From DATJLQ01 sp035509415 (GTDB taxonomy: Bacteria > Pseudomonadota > Alphaproteobacteria > JACZXZ01), in NCBI GenBank assembly GCA_035509415.1, contig DATJLQ010000015.1:1-22618 (forward strand): a stretch of DNA of 22,618 nt, written 5' to 3'. A model generated the notes under the pieces. It searched no databases. It saw only the letters and a list, made by a program, of their open reading frames with translations, and was not told the origin of the DNA. This document shows positions 1 through 7,216 of the stretch, piece by piece; the first letter of the stretch is position 1; every line of letters begins with the position of its first letter. A program made the position numbers and the translations under genes.

Positions 1-5
1 CCGCC

Positions 6-1190
6 TCACGCCGCGCAGTGGTCGATCAATTTCCGCAAGAAGCGCTCGCACGCGGCGAGCTGGTCGAGGGAGACGAACTCGTCCGGCTGGTGCGCCTGCT
101 CGACGAAGCCCGGGCCGCACAGCACCGCGGGAAAGCCCGCATTCTGGAACAGGCCCGCTTCCGACGTGTAGGACACGACGTGGGTCCGGTTCTCGCCCGA
201 AAGCGCGAGCGCCAAGGAAGCGGCCGGCGAGTCCCGGAGCGGTGCCAAGGGCGGCACCGCGACCTTGACGCGCGTCTCGACGCCCGCCTCGGCGGACGCC
301 TTCTTCAAGCGCGGCACGAGCGCGCGCGCGGCGAACGCGTCGAGGCGCGCCACGATTTCGAGATCGTCGCGCGTATCGGGGAGCGGCCGGCATTCCCAAT
401 CGAACGTGCATTCCTTGGGGATGATGTTGAGCGCGGTGCCGCCCGCGATGGTGCCGACGTTGATCGTGGTCGAGGGCGGATCGAACTCGGCGTCGATCGA
501 GCCCGCGCGCGGCGGCCGGCGCGCGTAATCGGCCGCGATCGAATCCAGCTCATGCACCAGCTCCGCCGCCGCCGCGATCGCCGAGGCGCCGAGGGTGGGC
601 GCGCTCGAATGGGCGTCGCGCCCGACGACGCGCGTCGCAATCACGGTGATGCCCTTGTGCGCGTTGACCACGCGCATGCCCGTGGGCTCGCCCACGATCG
701 CGAGCGCCGGGCGCGGCAGCTCGCGGCCGAGTGCGGCGATCATGTGGGGAGCGCCCAGGCAGCCCACCTCCTCGTCGTAGGAAAATGCCAGATGAATCGG
801 CGTCGCGAGCTTCCGCGCCGCCATCTCGGGCACGAGGGCGAGCGCCGTCGCGATGAAGCTTTTCATGTCGGCCGTGCCGCGGCCGTAAAGGCGGCCGTCG
901 CGTTCGACCGCGCGATAGGGATCGTCGGTCCAGCGCTGGCCCTCGGTCGGCACCACGTCGGTATGGCCCGAGAGCACGATGCCGCCCGGCCGCTCGGGCC
1001 CAATGGTCGCGAACAGGTTCGCCTTCTCGCCGCCCGGGTCCTTGATGAGGCGCGCGCGGATGCCGTGATGCGCGAGCCGATCGGCCACGTCCTCGATGAG
1101 CGCCAGGTTCGATTTGGAGGAAGTCGTGTCGAAGCCGACGAGGCGCGCGATCGTCGCGCGCACGGTCGGATCGTCGCGCGCGCCCGCCAC
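6..1190 (-). CDS. argE: Acetylornithine deacetylase (ArgE/DapE, M20 family)
   Basis: Cytosolic metal-dependent deacylase of peptidase family M20, most like acetylornithine deacetylase, which releases ornithine from N-acetylornithine in arginine synthesis. Visible hallmarks, in order: an N-terminal LVGFDT segment, SGHTDVVP carrying the first metal-binding His, YGRGTADMKSF with the bridging Asp, DEEVGCLGA with the catalytic and metal Glu pair, GEPTGM, a dimerisation-domain AHKG/HSS region, and a C-terminal EQAHQPDEFV segment supplying the last His. Starting at the GTG at 1190 gives 394 residues, normal for ArgE. Another GTG lies 27 bases further in, and a CTG overlaps the folE stop, so the exact start is uncertain; no clear ribosome binding site is seen. 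It lies directly downstream of folE and is probably co-transcribed. DapE or another M20 amidohydrolase is possible, since the subfamily is judged from motifs only. Confidence 0.85.
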   Translation of the reverse strand: MAGARDDPTVRATIARLVGFDTTSSKSNLALIEDVADRLAHHGIRARLIKDPGGEKANLFATIGPERPGGIVLSGHTDVVPTEGQRWTDDPYRAVERDGRLYGRGTADMKSFIATALALVPEMAARKLATPIHLAFSYDEEVGCLGAPHMIAALGRELPRPALAIVGEPTGMRVVNAHKGITVIATRVVGRDAHSSAPTLGASAIAAAAELVHELDSIAADYARRPPRAGSIDAEFDPPSTTINVGTIAGGTALNIIPKECTFDWECRPLPDTRDDLEIVARLDAFAARALVPRLKKASAEAGVETRVKVAVPPLAPLRDSPAASLALALSGENRTHVVSYTSEAGLFQNAGFPAVLCGPGFVEQAHQPDEFVSLDQLAACERFLRKLIDHCAA

Positions 1191-1198
1191 CCGGGCGC

Positions 1199-1852
1199 TC
1201 AGTGGTCCGGGTGCGACGTGGTGCGCGGATTGCCGATCATCGAGAGGAATTCGCGCCGCGTCGTGGGATCGGTGCGGAACTGGCCCAGCATGTGGCTGGT
1301 CACCATGGTGACGCCCGGCTTGTGGATGCCGCGCGTGGTCATGCATTGGTGGATCGCCTCGACCGCGACCGCGACCCCCTGGGGCTCGAGCACCTCGTTG
1401 ATCGCGTTCGCGATCTGCGCGGTGAGCTTCTCCTGGATCTGGAGGCGCTTCGAATAGACCTCGACCAGGCGCGCGAGCTTGCTGATGCCGACCACGCGGC
1501 GCTGCGGCAGATAGGCGATGTGCACCTTGCCGATGATGGGGGCGAGATGATGCTCGCAATGGGATTCGAAGCGGATGTCGCGCAGCACGACCATCTCGTC
1601 GTAGCCGTCGGTCTCCTCGAAGGTCGCCTGGAGGAAGGTGTAGGGGTCCTCGTCGTAGCCCGAGAACCATTCCTTGAAGGCGCGCGCGACGCGGTTCGGC
1701 GTGTCGCGCAAGCCCTCGCGCTCGGGATTGTCGCCCGCCCAGCGGATGAGGGTGCGTACCGCGCGCTCGACCTCGTCCTGGCTCGGCGCCTCGAGGGCGG
1801 CGGCGTCGGCGCCCGCGAGCGGGCTCGGAAACTTGACGGGATGGGTGGCCAA
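1199..1852 (-). CDS. folE: GTP cyclohydrolase I (FolE, type IA)
   Basis: Converts GTP to 7,8-dihydroneopterin triphosphate, the first step of tetrahydrofolate (and sometimes queuosine) synthesis; a cytosolic homodecamer. The 217-residue product is full length. The zinc ligands are in place: Cys99 and His102 in the HCEHHLAPI motif, and Cys170 in QCMTTRGIHKPG. The family segments IGKVHIAYLP and GISKLARLVEVYSKRLQ follow one another as expected. The start is a TTG at 1852 preceded by a strong purine-rich site (GAGGAG about 7 bases upstream), which decides it over alternatives. The 3' end lies just ahead of argE. A possible -35-like TTGACT lies at 1968-1973, but its -10 partner is poor. Confidence 0.97.
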   Translation of the reverse strand: MATHPVKFPSPLAGADAAALEAPSQDEVERAVRTLIRWAGDNPEREGLRDTPNRVARAFKEWFSGYDEDPYTFLQATFEETDGYDEMVVLRDIRFESHCEHHLAPIIGKVHIAYLPQRRVVGISKLARLVEVYSKRLQIQEKLTAQIANAINEVLEPQGVAVAVEAIHQCMTTRGIHKPGVTMVTSHMLGQFRTDPTTRREFLSMIGNPRTTSHPDH

Positions 1853-1870
1853 TTCGCTCTCCTCTGTCCT

Positions 1871-1890
1871 CTCGGGTCTTCTCGGGTCTT
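1871..1890. repeat. Tandem 10-bp duplication in the folE leader
   Basis: CTCGGGTCTT occurs twice back to back, 18 bases upstream of the folE start. It is probably a slippage duplication in the untranslated leader. The rest of the 1853-2023 gap holds a weak promoter-like TTGACT and the hairpin listed at 2001-2017. Confidence 0.6.
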
Positions 1891-2000
1891 TTCCGTGCTC
1901 TCGACGTCGGTTGTGGGCCGGGATTGCGCTTTTGCGCCGCCCGGCATGTGGGCCCGGCCGCGGCGCAAGTCAAGCGCCTATCGAGTCACGCGCTTATGCG

Positions 2001-2017
2001 GCGCGCCGCCGGCGCGC
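2001..2017 (-). terminator. GC-rich hairpin just downstream of apaG
   Basis: A perfect 7-bp stem (GCGCGCC / GGCGCGC) with a 3-base loop begins 7 bases after the apaG stop codon. It has the position of a transcription terminator or an RNA 3'-end stabiliser, but no U-run follows, so a classical intrinsic terminator is not certain. Confidence 0.35.
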
Positions 2018-2023
2018 GGGCGC

Positions 2024-2497
2024 TCAATTGATCCGGCCGCCCTGATAGGGGCTGTCGAGCGAGAAGGCGGGCACCACGATATCGAAGCGCTCGCCGTTCC
2101 CTTCCATCTCGTAGGTGCCGCGCATGATGCCGGACGGCGTGCCGAGGGGCGTGCCGCTGGTGTATTCGTAGCTCTCGCCCGGCCGCAGGATCGGCTGCTC
2201 GCCGACCACGCCCGCGCCATGCACCTCCTGGACGCGCCCGAAGCCGTCGGTGATGTGCCAATAGCGGTTCCGGAGCTGCACGGTCTCGCGCCCGCGATTC
2301 TCGATGCGCACATGGTACGCCCAGACGAAGCGGTTCTCCGCCGGGTTCGACTGATCGTCGAGGAAGATCGGGTCGACCGACACGGTGATCGAGCGCGTGG
2401 TCTCCTCGTAATGATGCGAATTGTCTCCCAGCAACTCCTCTTCCTCGCGCGACATGCCGAAGCGCGGTCTCGAGGCGGGATAGGATTTCTTGACCAT
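2024..2497 (-). CDS. apaG: ApaG domain protein (Co2+/Mg2+ efflux-associated)
   Basis: Small cytosolic beta-sandwich protein of the ApaG family, linked genetically to cobalt resistance and diadenosine tetraphosphate metabolism, with no proven catalytic activity. Recognisable segments are ITVSVDPIFLDDQS, the core FVWAYHVRIENRG, LRNRYWHITDGFG, VQEVHGAGVVGEQPILRPG and the C-terminal SGIMRGTYEM with PAFSLDSP. Starting at the ATG at 2497 gives 157 residues, about 25-30 more than typical ApaG. That ATG has a GAGGGA site about 7 bases upstream. A second in-frame ATG at 2455 (143 residues) would bring it nearer the usual length, so the start is moderately sure. The gene is bounded by hairpins on both sides and looks like its own transcription unit. 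Confidence 0.95.
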   Translation of the reverse strand: MVKKSYPASRPRFGMSREEEELLGDNSHHYEETTRSITVSVDPIFLDDQSNPAENRFVWAYHVRIENRGRETVQLRNRYWHITDGFGRVQEVHGAGVVGEQPILRPGESYEYTSGTPLGTPSGIMRGTYEMEGNGERFDIVVPAFSLDSPYQGGRIN

Positions 2498-2518
2498 GAC
2501 GCGTCCCTCGTAACCGGA

Positions 2519-2558
2519 CGGCGCCGCCTTTCGGCGCCGCCGCTCCGGCAAAGCCGGA
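2519..2558 (-). terminator. Two adjacent hairpins between the metallophosphoesterase and apaG
   Basis: The first hairpin, 2519-2539, has an 8-bp stem (CGGCGCCG on both arms, loop CCTTT). The second, 2544-2558, has a 6-bp stem (TCCGGC / GCCGGA, loop AAA). Together they sit 10 bases past the stop of the metallophosphoesterase and just upstream of the apaG ribosome binding site. They could end the radical SAM/phosphoesterase transcript. No T-tract is present, so a pausing or RNA-stability role is equally possible. Confidence 0.4.
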
Positions 2559-2567
2559 TGCCCCATA

Positions 2568-3482
2568 TTATGATGCCCGGAGCGCTTGTCCAACCGCGCG
2601 CGTGGCCGGTGCCGCGTCGGCCCGCGCGTCACCGGGCCAGTTGAGCGCGCGTGGGCTAAGAGCTTGACCGCGCTGGGCTAATTCGGCTTCCGGCAAGACA
2701 TCCATGCTGGGCCAAAGACCGTTTTCGAGGGCCGCGGCATAACCCTCGGGCAGATGCTTCGCGCGCATCTTCGCGGCCGCGCGCCCATGATCGTAGGCAA
2801 GCGGCACGAGGCGCAAGTCGATCGCGGCCGCGCGCGGCGTCAGGAGCGCGTACCAGACGCGCGCCGTGCCGTCGTTGGCGGGCATGCCGACCGCACCCGC
2901 ATTGAGCCAAAGACGGGCACCCACCATCTCCGCGAAAGGAATGCCGCAATGGCCCGCAAGGATGCCGTCGGCACCCGCGCGCTCGAGCTCGAGGGTCTTC
3001 TCGGCGGCGGGCGTGGAGGCGAACACGAAGCGGTTGATGCGCTCGACCCCGCCATGGATCGCGACCAGGCTTCGGCCGCCGAGCGAGAAGCGGATGCGGC
3101 GCGGCAAGGTCCCCATCCAGCGCTTCGCGTCCGCGTCGAGGGCCGCGCGGCAATAGGCGAACCACGCGTCCGAGAGGGCCGCGCAGGCGGTTCCCTCCTC
3201 GAAGCCGCAGCCGCAATCCTCGGCGTCGGCCGCGAGCTGCTCCTCGCAATTCCCCATGACGCAGGCGATCCCCCGCGCGCGCAGAAGATCGGCGCAGGCT
3301 TGGGGCTCGGCGCAATAGGCCGCGACGTCGCCGGTGCAGACGACCCGGCGCCAGGGAATGCCACGCCGCGCGGCCTCGGCGAGCACGGCCTCGGTCGCCT
3401 CCAGATTGCCGTAAGGGCCGCCGAAGACGAGGACCGGCCCGTCCATGGCGCCAAGATCGAGCTCGGGAATGCCGAGGCTCAT
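2568..3482 (-). CDS. Metallophosphoesterase-like protein with altered first metal motif
   Basis: Calcineurin-like (YfcE/MJ0936-type) fold predicted from the order of motifs: FGGPYGNLEAT (residues 20-30), TGD (50-52), GNCEE (77-81), AIHGG, GHCG and NAGAVGMP. In active phosphoesterases the first motif reads DxHGN and its Asp and His bind metal. Here the equivalents are Gly22 and Tyr24, so the usual two-metal site is incomplete, while the later GD, GN, H and GH motifs remain. The segment around residue 90 is Cys-rich (EDCGCGFEEG). I recall the FGGPY variant from other proteobacterial proteins, so this is probably a subfamily trait and not decay. The start at 3482 lies one base after the radical SAM stop codon, indicating translational coupling. 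The true substrate is unknown. Confidence 0.8.
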   Translation of the reverse strand: MSLGIPELDLGAMDGPVLVFGGPYGNLEATEAVLAEAARRGIPWRRVVCTGDVAAYCAEPQACADLLRARGIACVMGNCEEQLAADAEDCGCGFEEGTACAALSDAWFAYCRAALDADAKRWMGTLPRRIRFSLGGRSLVAIHGGVERINRFVFASTPAAEKTLELERAGADGILAGHCGIPFAEMVGARLWLNAGAVGMPANDGTARVWYALLTPRAAAIDLRLVPLAYDHGRAAAKMRAKHLPEGYAAALENGLWPSMDVLPEAELAQRGQALSPRALNWPGDARADAAPATRAVGQALRAS

Positions 3483-3483
3483 G

Positions 3484-4446
3484 CTAGCCGCCCCGGCTGC
3501 AGGAGCCGCCGCCGAGCACGCAGAAGCGCGCGCAGTGGGGATGGTTGAGCTTGACCGGCCCCATGGCATCCGCGAGAAGCGGCCCCATGACGAAGCGCTC
3601 GTCGTACGGGATGAGCGTGCAGGGCATCACGGTCGCGCGGCTCTCGCCTTTGCGCTTCACCACCATGCGCGAGGTCGCGCACATCATGGCCCCGGGATCG
3701 ACGCCGAGAAGACTCCAGCAGCGCGTCGTGATCTCTGGCACGTCGAGACGCTCGTCCATCTCGGGGAACAGCACCAGCGCCTCCGGGTCCTGCGCATCGA
3801 GGGCGAGGCCGAGCGCGGCGAAGAGACGCGCATAGCCCGCGCGCAGGCTCGCCTCGGGCTCGCGCCAAAGCGTGCGCCCCGCGACCTTGGGCTCGAAGCC
3901 GTTCTTTCCAAGCCAGACGAGCCCGTCGATCGCCGGGCGCCAGCTGTTGCGGCCGCGCTCGAGCTCGTGCAGCGCCGGCGTGTAATGGTCGATCGAGACG
4001 CGTAGCGCGAGCCTCGCGCCAAAACGCCGGCGCAGATCCATGAGCGCGGCTTCGAGCTTCATCATCGGGCGCATGGCGTTGGTGAGGACGAGGGCGCGGA
4101 AGCCGCGCGCGAGCGCCGCCTCGAGGATCGGCACGATCGCGGGATTCATGAACGGCTCGCCGCCGGTGAAGCCGATCTCTCGCGTGGGCAGGCCGAGGGA
4201 CGCGATCTCGTCGAGGAGCGGCTCGACGTCGGCGAGATCGAGATAGGCGAGCCGGTCGTTGGTCGGGCTCGACTCGATGTAGCAATGGGCGCAAGTGAGG
4301 TTGCACAGGGTGCCGGTATTGAGCCAGAGCGTGCGCAACGCCGCGAGCTCGACCGCGGCGCGCGGCTCGCCGGTCGCGGTCCGGTCCGGGTCGCGGAACT
4401 TGCGCGCGTCGAGGGCGGGAGGGATGGCGCTCGCCTGGTCGGTCAT
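3484..4446 (-). CDS. Radical SAM protein with C-terminal cysteine cluster
   Basis: A 320-residue radical S-adenosylmethionine protein. The [4Fe-4S] cluster motif CNLTCAHC supplies Cys48, Cys52 and Cys55, and FTGGEPFMNP (about 91-100) is the SAM-binding GGE motif. The C-terminus carries more cysteines (MMCATS, MPCTLIP, HPHCARFC and GGSCS close to the end), which could bind a second iron-sulfur cluster, though the spacing is not the standard SPASM pattern. The substrate is unknown. The gene ends one base before the metallophosphoesterase gene, so the two are almost certainly co-expressed. Starting at the ATG at 4446 includes a non-conserved leader of about 35 residues; no strong ribosome site is visible. 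Confidence 0.88.
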   Translation of the reverse strand: MTDQASAIPPALDARKFRDPDRTATGEPRAAVELAALRTLWLNTGTLCNLTCAHCYIESSPTNDRLAYLDLADVEPLLDEIASLGLPTREIGFTGGEPFMNPAIVPILEAALARGFRALVLTNAMRPMMKLEAALMDLRRRFGARLALRVSIDHYTPALHELERGRNSWRPAIDGLVWLGKNGFEPKVAGRTLWREPEASLRAGYARLFAALGLALDAQDPEALVLFPEMDERLDVPEITTRCWSLLGVDPGAMMCATSRMVVKRKGESRATVMPCTLIPYDERFVMGPLLADAMGPVKLNHPHCARFCVLGGGSCSRGG

Positions 4447-4617
4447 CGCGCCATTATGAGCGCGGAGGGCGGCCGGGCCGCAATCACAATCCCGTCAGGT
4501 CCGTGGGACGCATGAGGGCGAGGGGTGCGAGAGGCGGGTGGTGTGCGTCGGGCGAGCGGGGTACATGAGGCGGGTGCGGCGCGTCCGACGGGTCGATCGC
4601 GCGCGGCGCTCCGCCCC

Positions 4618-4645
4618 TTGCCCCGCGAGGCTCGACCCCTATAAT
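4618..4645 (+). promoter_or_regulatory. Promoter of tRNA-Gly
   Basis: A consensus -10 box TATAAT (4640-4645) lies 16 bases after a -35-like TTGCCC (4618-4623), and the tRNA begins 18 bases after the -10. The rest of the 4447-4663 gap shows no gene. Confidence 0.7.
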
Positions 4646-4663
4646 GGCGGGCGATCTTGGGTC

Positions 4664-4737
4664 GCGGGTGTAGCTCAATGGTAGAGCAGAAGCTTCCCAA
4701 GCTTACGACGAGGGTTCGATTCCCTTCACCCGCTCCA
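4664..4737 (+). tRNA. tRNA-Gly (anticodon CCC), with encoded CCA
   Basis: Complete cloverleaf. The acceptor arms GCGGGTG (4664-4670) and CACCCGC (4727-4733) pair perfectly. The D arm GCTC/GAGC is intact. The anticodon loop TTCCCAA gives anticodon CCC, and the T loop is TTCGATT. The discriminator T and an encoded CCA end the gene. The first anticodon-stem pair appears to be a G-A mismatch. It reads GGG glycine codons. Confidence 0.97.
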
Positions 4738-4948
4738 ATATTTTCATCAATTTACGGTTTACGGACACAAGGATGGCAACCGCCCTTCCCCGTCCTGACC
4801 CGCCGACATCGTAGGGGCCGCAAGTGCAATCCTTGCCGCGCCCACCATTTCGGTCGAGGATTTACCTCGATCGCCGTTCATATAATGTGACGTGTGCTTG
4901 TTGAGACATTCGTCGCGCGCCCGGCGTGCGGTGTAAGGTGGTCAGAAA
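4738..4948 (+). promoter_or_regulatory. Intergenic stretch with a -10 box for the SDR gene
   Basis: No gene is seen here. The part next to the tRNA is AT-richer than the surroundings and contains a tandem TTTACGG pair (4751-4764). A perfect TATAAT at 4881-4886, in the context TTCATATAATG, lies about 63 bases upstream of the SDR start. No convincing -35 box accompanies it. Confidence 0.4.
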
Positions 4949-5806
4949 ATGAAGATCGCCTTGATCGGCGCCACTGGCGTGTTGGGTCGAAGCTTGATCC
5001 GGTCTCTGGGCGCGGCCGGACACGACGTGCGTGCGGTTGCGCGCGGCTTCGGCCGGCCGGAATTCGCGCCGCTCCTGGCGGAGGTCGAGCCGTTCCCGGG
5101 CGACATCCTGGATGGCGCCCGGATGAGACAGGCGATCGCCGGCTGCGATGCCGTGATCCATGCCGCGACCGCGATCCCGCGGCCGGGACCGTCGATGGAC
5201 TGGTCGCTCAACGATCGCATCCGGCGCGAGGGGACCGCGAACCTGATCGAGGCGTGCCGACAGGAGGGCGTGCGTCGCTACCTGCAGCAAAGCGTCACGA
5301 TGACTTACCGCGACGGCGGCGACACGTGGCTCGACGTCGACGCGCCGCTCGATCCGGTGCCGGTGCTCGTCTCCGCCCTCGACATGGAACGTCTCGTGCG
5401 CGCGAGCGAGCTCGATTGGATCGTCCTGCGCGGCGGCCTCTTCTACGGGCCGGACACGGGCCGCGAGGCGCGCTGGCGCCGCGATGCGCGCGAGGGACGC
5501 TTGAGCGTTCCCGGCGACGGCAGCGCCTACCTGTCCCTCATCCACCAGGACGATTTCGCCTCGGCCGCGACCCGCGCCTGTGCCGCACCCGTCGCGCGGA
5601 AGACGCTCAATATCGTCGACGATGAGCCGGTGACCTGGGGCACACTGTTGGGCGAGCTTGCCCGGGCCGAGGGTGCCGCGGCTCCGCCGACCGGCGCGCC
5701 GCTCCTTTTCCCCTACCAGCGGGTCTCGAACCGAAGCGCCAAGGCGGCGCTCGACTGGCAGCCGGCGTTCCCCAGCTTTCGCGCGGGGCTCAGCCGGCCG
5801 CTTTGA
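4949..5806 (+). CDS. NAD(P)-binding SDR-fold protein, atypical (extended SDR/epimerase family)
   Basis: A Rossmann-fold protein of 285 residues. Nucleotide binding is shown by GATGVLG at residues 7-13 and by CDAVIHAATAI. Later extended-SDR segments are also present: VLRGGLFYGPDTG, HQDDFASA and a C-terminal FPYQRVSNRSAKAALDWQP like the tail of sugar epimerases. The usual catalytic YxxxK is not found: the expected position reads VLVSALDMERLV, with Val and Ala replacing Tyr and Lys. It may therefore bind NAD(P)H without classical SDR catalysis, like NmrA-type sensors or assembly factors. The ATG at 4949 has an AAGGTGG site upstream. Its 3' end overlaps the convergent Rieske gene by 17 bases. Confidence 0.85.
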   Translation: MKIALIGATGVLGRSLIRSLGAAGHDVRAVARGFGRPEFAPLLAEVEPFPGDILDGARMRQAIAGCDAVIHAATAIPRPGPSMDWSLNDRIRREGTANLIEACRQEGVRRYLQQSVTMTYRDGGDTWLDVDAPLDPVPVLVSALDMERLVRASELDWIVLRGGLFYGPDTGREARWRRDAREGRLSVPGDGSAYLSLIHQDDFASAATRACAAPVARKTLNIVDDEPVTWGTLLGELARAEGAAAPPTGAPLLFPYQRVSNRSAKAALDWQPAFPSFRAGLSRPL

Positions 5807-6842
5807 CGTCGTTGCCTCGCTCGCGCTCGATCATCTCGCCGACCAGGCGCCGCATGCGCAGCGAGCCGCCGTCGATCGCGAGCTTGAGTTTGCGGCCGCT
5901 GCCCGCCAAGCGGTCCTCCTCGCGTTGGATCGCCTCGAGAATGAGCTTGTCCTCGTCGAACGCCAGCGCAAGCTGGCGCGAGATGGCGGCGCTGACCGCC
6001 TCGTCGCCAAGCGCGAAATTGCGGACATGGGCCCAATGATCGATGCAGCTCCGTCCATCGACGGGCGTGATGTAGTGGCAAGCGAACACGCGCATGCCCC
6101 GATCGCGATCGCCGAGCTCTCGGTCGATCAGGCCCGCATCGGCGGTGCCGAAATCGATCACCGCGATCGAGGGCGTGTGGAAATGGTAATAGTGCCAGCG
6201 ATCCACGTTGCCCTTGAACGAGCCGAGCTTCGCGAATACCGGAATCACCGGCCCGTCGAGGATCCAGCGATGGACCAGGATTTGATCGCCGATGCGCTCG
6301 TGCTTGACCGGCACGTTCTCGCTTGCCGCGTTGCCCAGCGTGGAGACGTGCACGAAACTGACATGAGCCGGGTCGGTGAGATTATCGGCGAGGTTGAGAT
6401 AGTTCGTATCGATCGCAAGGGATTCGCCCAGCACCACGGTCCAGCGCGCCGGGTCGTGGTACTGGGCGAGGTCGTAGAGCTTGGCGCGATCCGCGCGTAG
6501 GGCGTCGCCCGGCCAAATCCAGACGAGGCCGATATGCTCGTCGACCGGATAGCTCTTGACCGCCGCGTTGGCCGGGATCAGGTCCTGGCCCGGGATGCGC
6601 ACGCATTTCCCGGCCCCGTTGAAGGTCATGCCATGATAGCCGCATTGGAGATCGTCGCCGCGCAGGGTGCCGAGGGAGAGGGGCGCGAAGCGGTGCGGGC
6701 ACATATCGTCGAGGGCGACCAGGGCGCCGTCCTCCTTGCGGTAGAGCACGACGTTTTTCTCGATCACCGTGCGTCGCGTGGGCTGACGCCCGATCTCGCG
6801 TGCGAAGCAGAGCGGATACCAGGTGTCTTGCATGTACTCCAT
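5790..6842 (-). CDS. Rieske non-haem iron oxygenase (VanA-like demethylase/ring-hydroxylase alpha subunit)
   Basis: A 350-residue oxygenase. The N-terminal Rieske domain binds [2Fe-2S] through Cys48, His50, Cys67 and His70 (CPH and CGYH motifs). The catalytic domain has the mononuclear iron motif DNLTDPAHVSFVH, with the bridging Asp153 and ligands His160 and His165, and a later DEDK that can supply the Asp ligand. Length and architecture resemble vanillate O-demethylase oxygenase and related Rieske demethylases. Such enzymes need a ferredoxin and a reductase, and both are encoded immediately upstream in the same operon. The start at 6842 has a strong GAGGAGAAGG site. The substrate is not evident; the neighbourhood suggests a substituted pyridine or a methylated precursor, which is inference. 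Confidence 0.92.
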   Translation of the reverse strand: MEYMQDTWYPLCFAREIGRQPTRRTVIEKNVVLYRKEDGALVALDDMCPHRFAPLSLGTLRGDDLQCGYHGMTFNGAGKCVRIPGQDLIPANAAVKSYPVDEHIGLVWIWPGDALRADRAKLYDLAQYHDPARWTVVLGESLAIDTNYLNLADNLTDPAHVSFVHVSTLGNAASENVPVKHERIGDQILVHRWILDGPVIPVFAKLGSFKGNVDRWHYYHFHTPSIAVIDFGTADAGLIDRELGDRDRGMRVFACHYITPVDGRSCIDHWAHVRNFALGDEAVSAAISRQLALAFDEDKLILEAIQREEDRLAGSGRKLKLAIDGGSLRMRRLVGEMIERERGNDVKAAG

Positions 6843-6901
6843 GACCTTCTCCTCGGTATCGGGCGGGGGCGGGTCCCGGCGCGCGCCGGGCACCGCCCGA
6901 T

Positions 6902-7216
6902 TCACGGCGCTTCGGGTGCGAGCGTTACGCGGAGATCGTCGAGCGCCTCGGTCATGACGATCTGGCAGGAAAGGCGCGATGTCGGCCGCACCTCGACCGC
7001 GAGATCGAGGGTCTCGACCTCGTCGTTGCTGCGCGCGGGCAGCCGGTCGATCCACGCCTCGTCGACATAGACGTGGCAGGTCGAGCAAATGCAGTTCCCG
7101 CCGCACTCGGCCCTGATCGGCAGGCCCGCCTCGCGGATCGCCTCCATGAGCTTTCCGCCTTCCTCGGCCGCGAGACGGTGCGCGGCACCGTCGCGGTCGG
7201 TCACGGTCACGTTCAT
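6902..7216 (-). CDS. [2Fe-2S] ferredoxin, adrenodoxin type
   Basis: A 104-residue electron carrier with a plant/vertebrate-type ferredoxin fold. Cluster ligands are Cys38, Cys44, Cys47 and Cys84 in the adrenodoxin pattern C-x5-C-x2-C with a distal LSC. An additional Cys42 lies within the loop. The ATG overlaps the stop of the upstream ferredoxin reductase (ATGA), so the two are translationally coupled. It probably receives electrons from that reductase and passes them to the Rieske oxygenase 59 bases downstream, and plausibly to the 6-hydroxynicotinate reductase homologue of the facing operon, because both operons carry the same operator. Confidence 0.93.
   Translation of the reverse strand: MNVTVTDRDGAAHRLAAEEGGKLMEAIREAGLPIRAECGGNCICSTCHVYVDEAWIDRLPARSNDEVETLDLAVEVRPTSRLSCQIVMTEALDDLRVTLAPEAP

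Noticed and set aside
1191..1973. N-terminal extension of the ArgE frame reaching 655 residues
   Set aside because: The extra part lies over folE in another frame and has shadow-type composition; ArgE of normal length starts near 1190.
4657..4890. 77-codon frame over the tRNA gene
   Set aside because: It runs straight through tRNA-Gly; no support as protein.
4664..4948. Possible integration (att) site at the tRNA 3' end
   Set aside because: No second copy of the tRNA 3' end, integrase or mobile gene is visible in the window.
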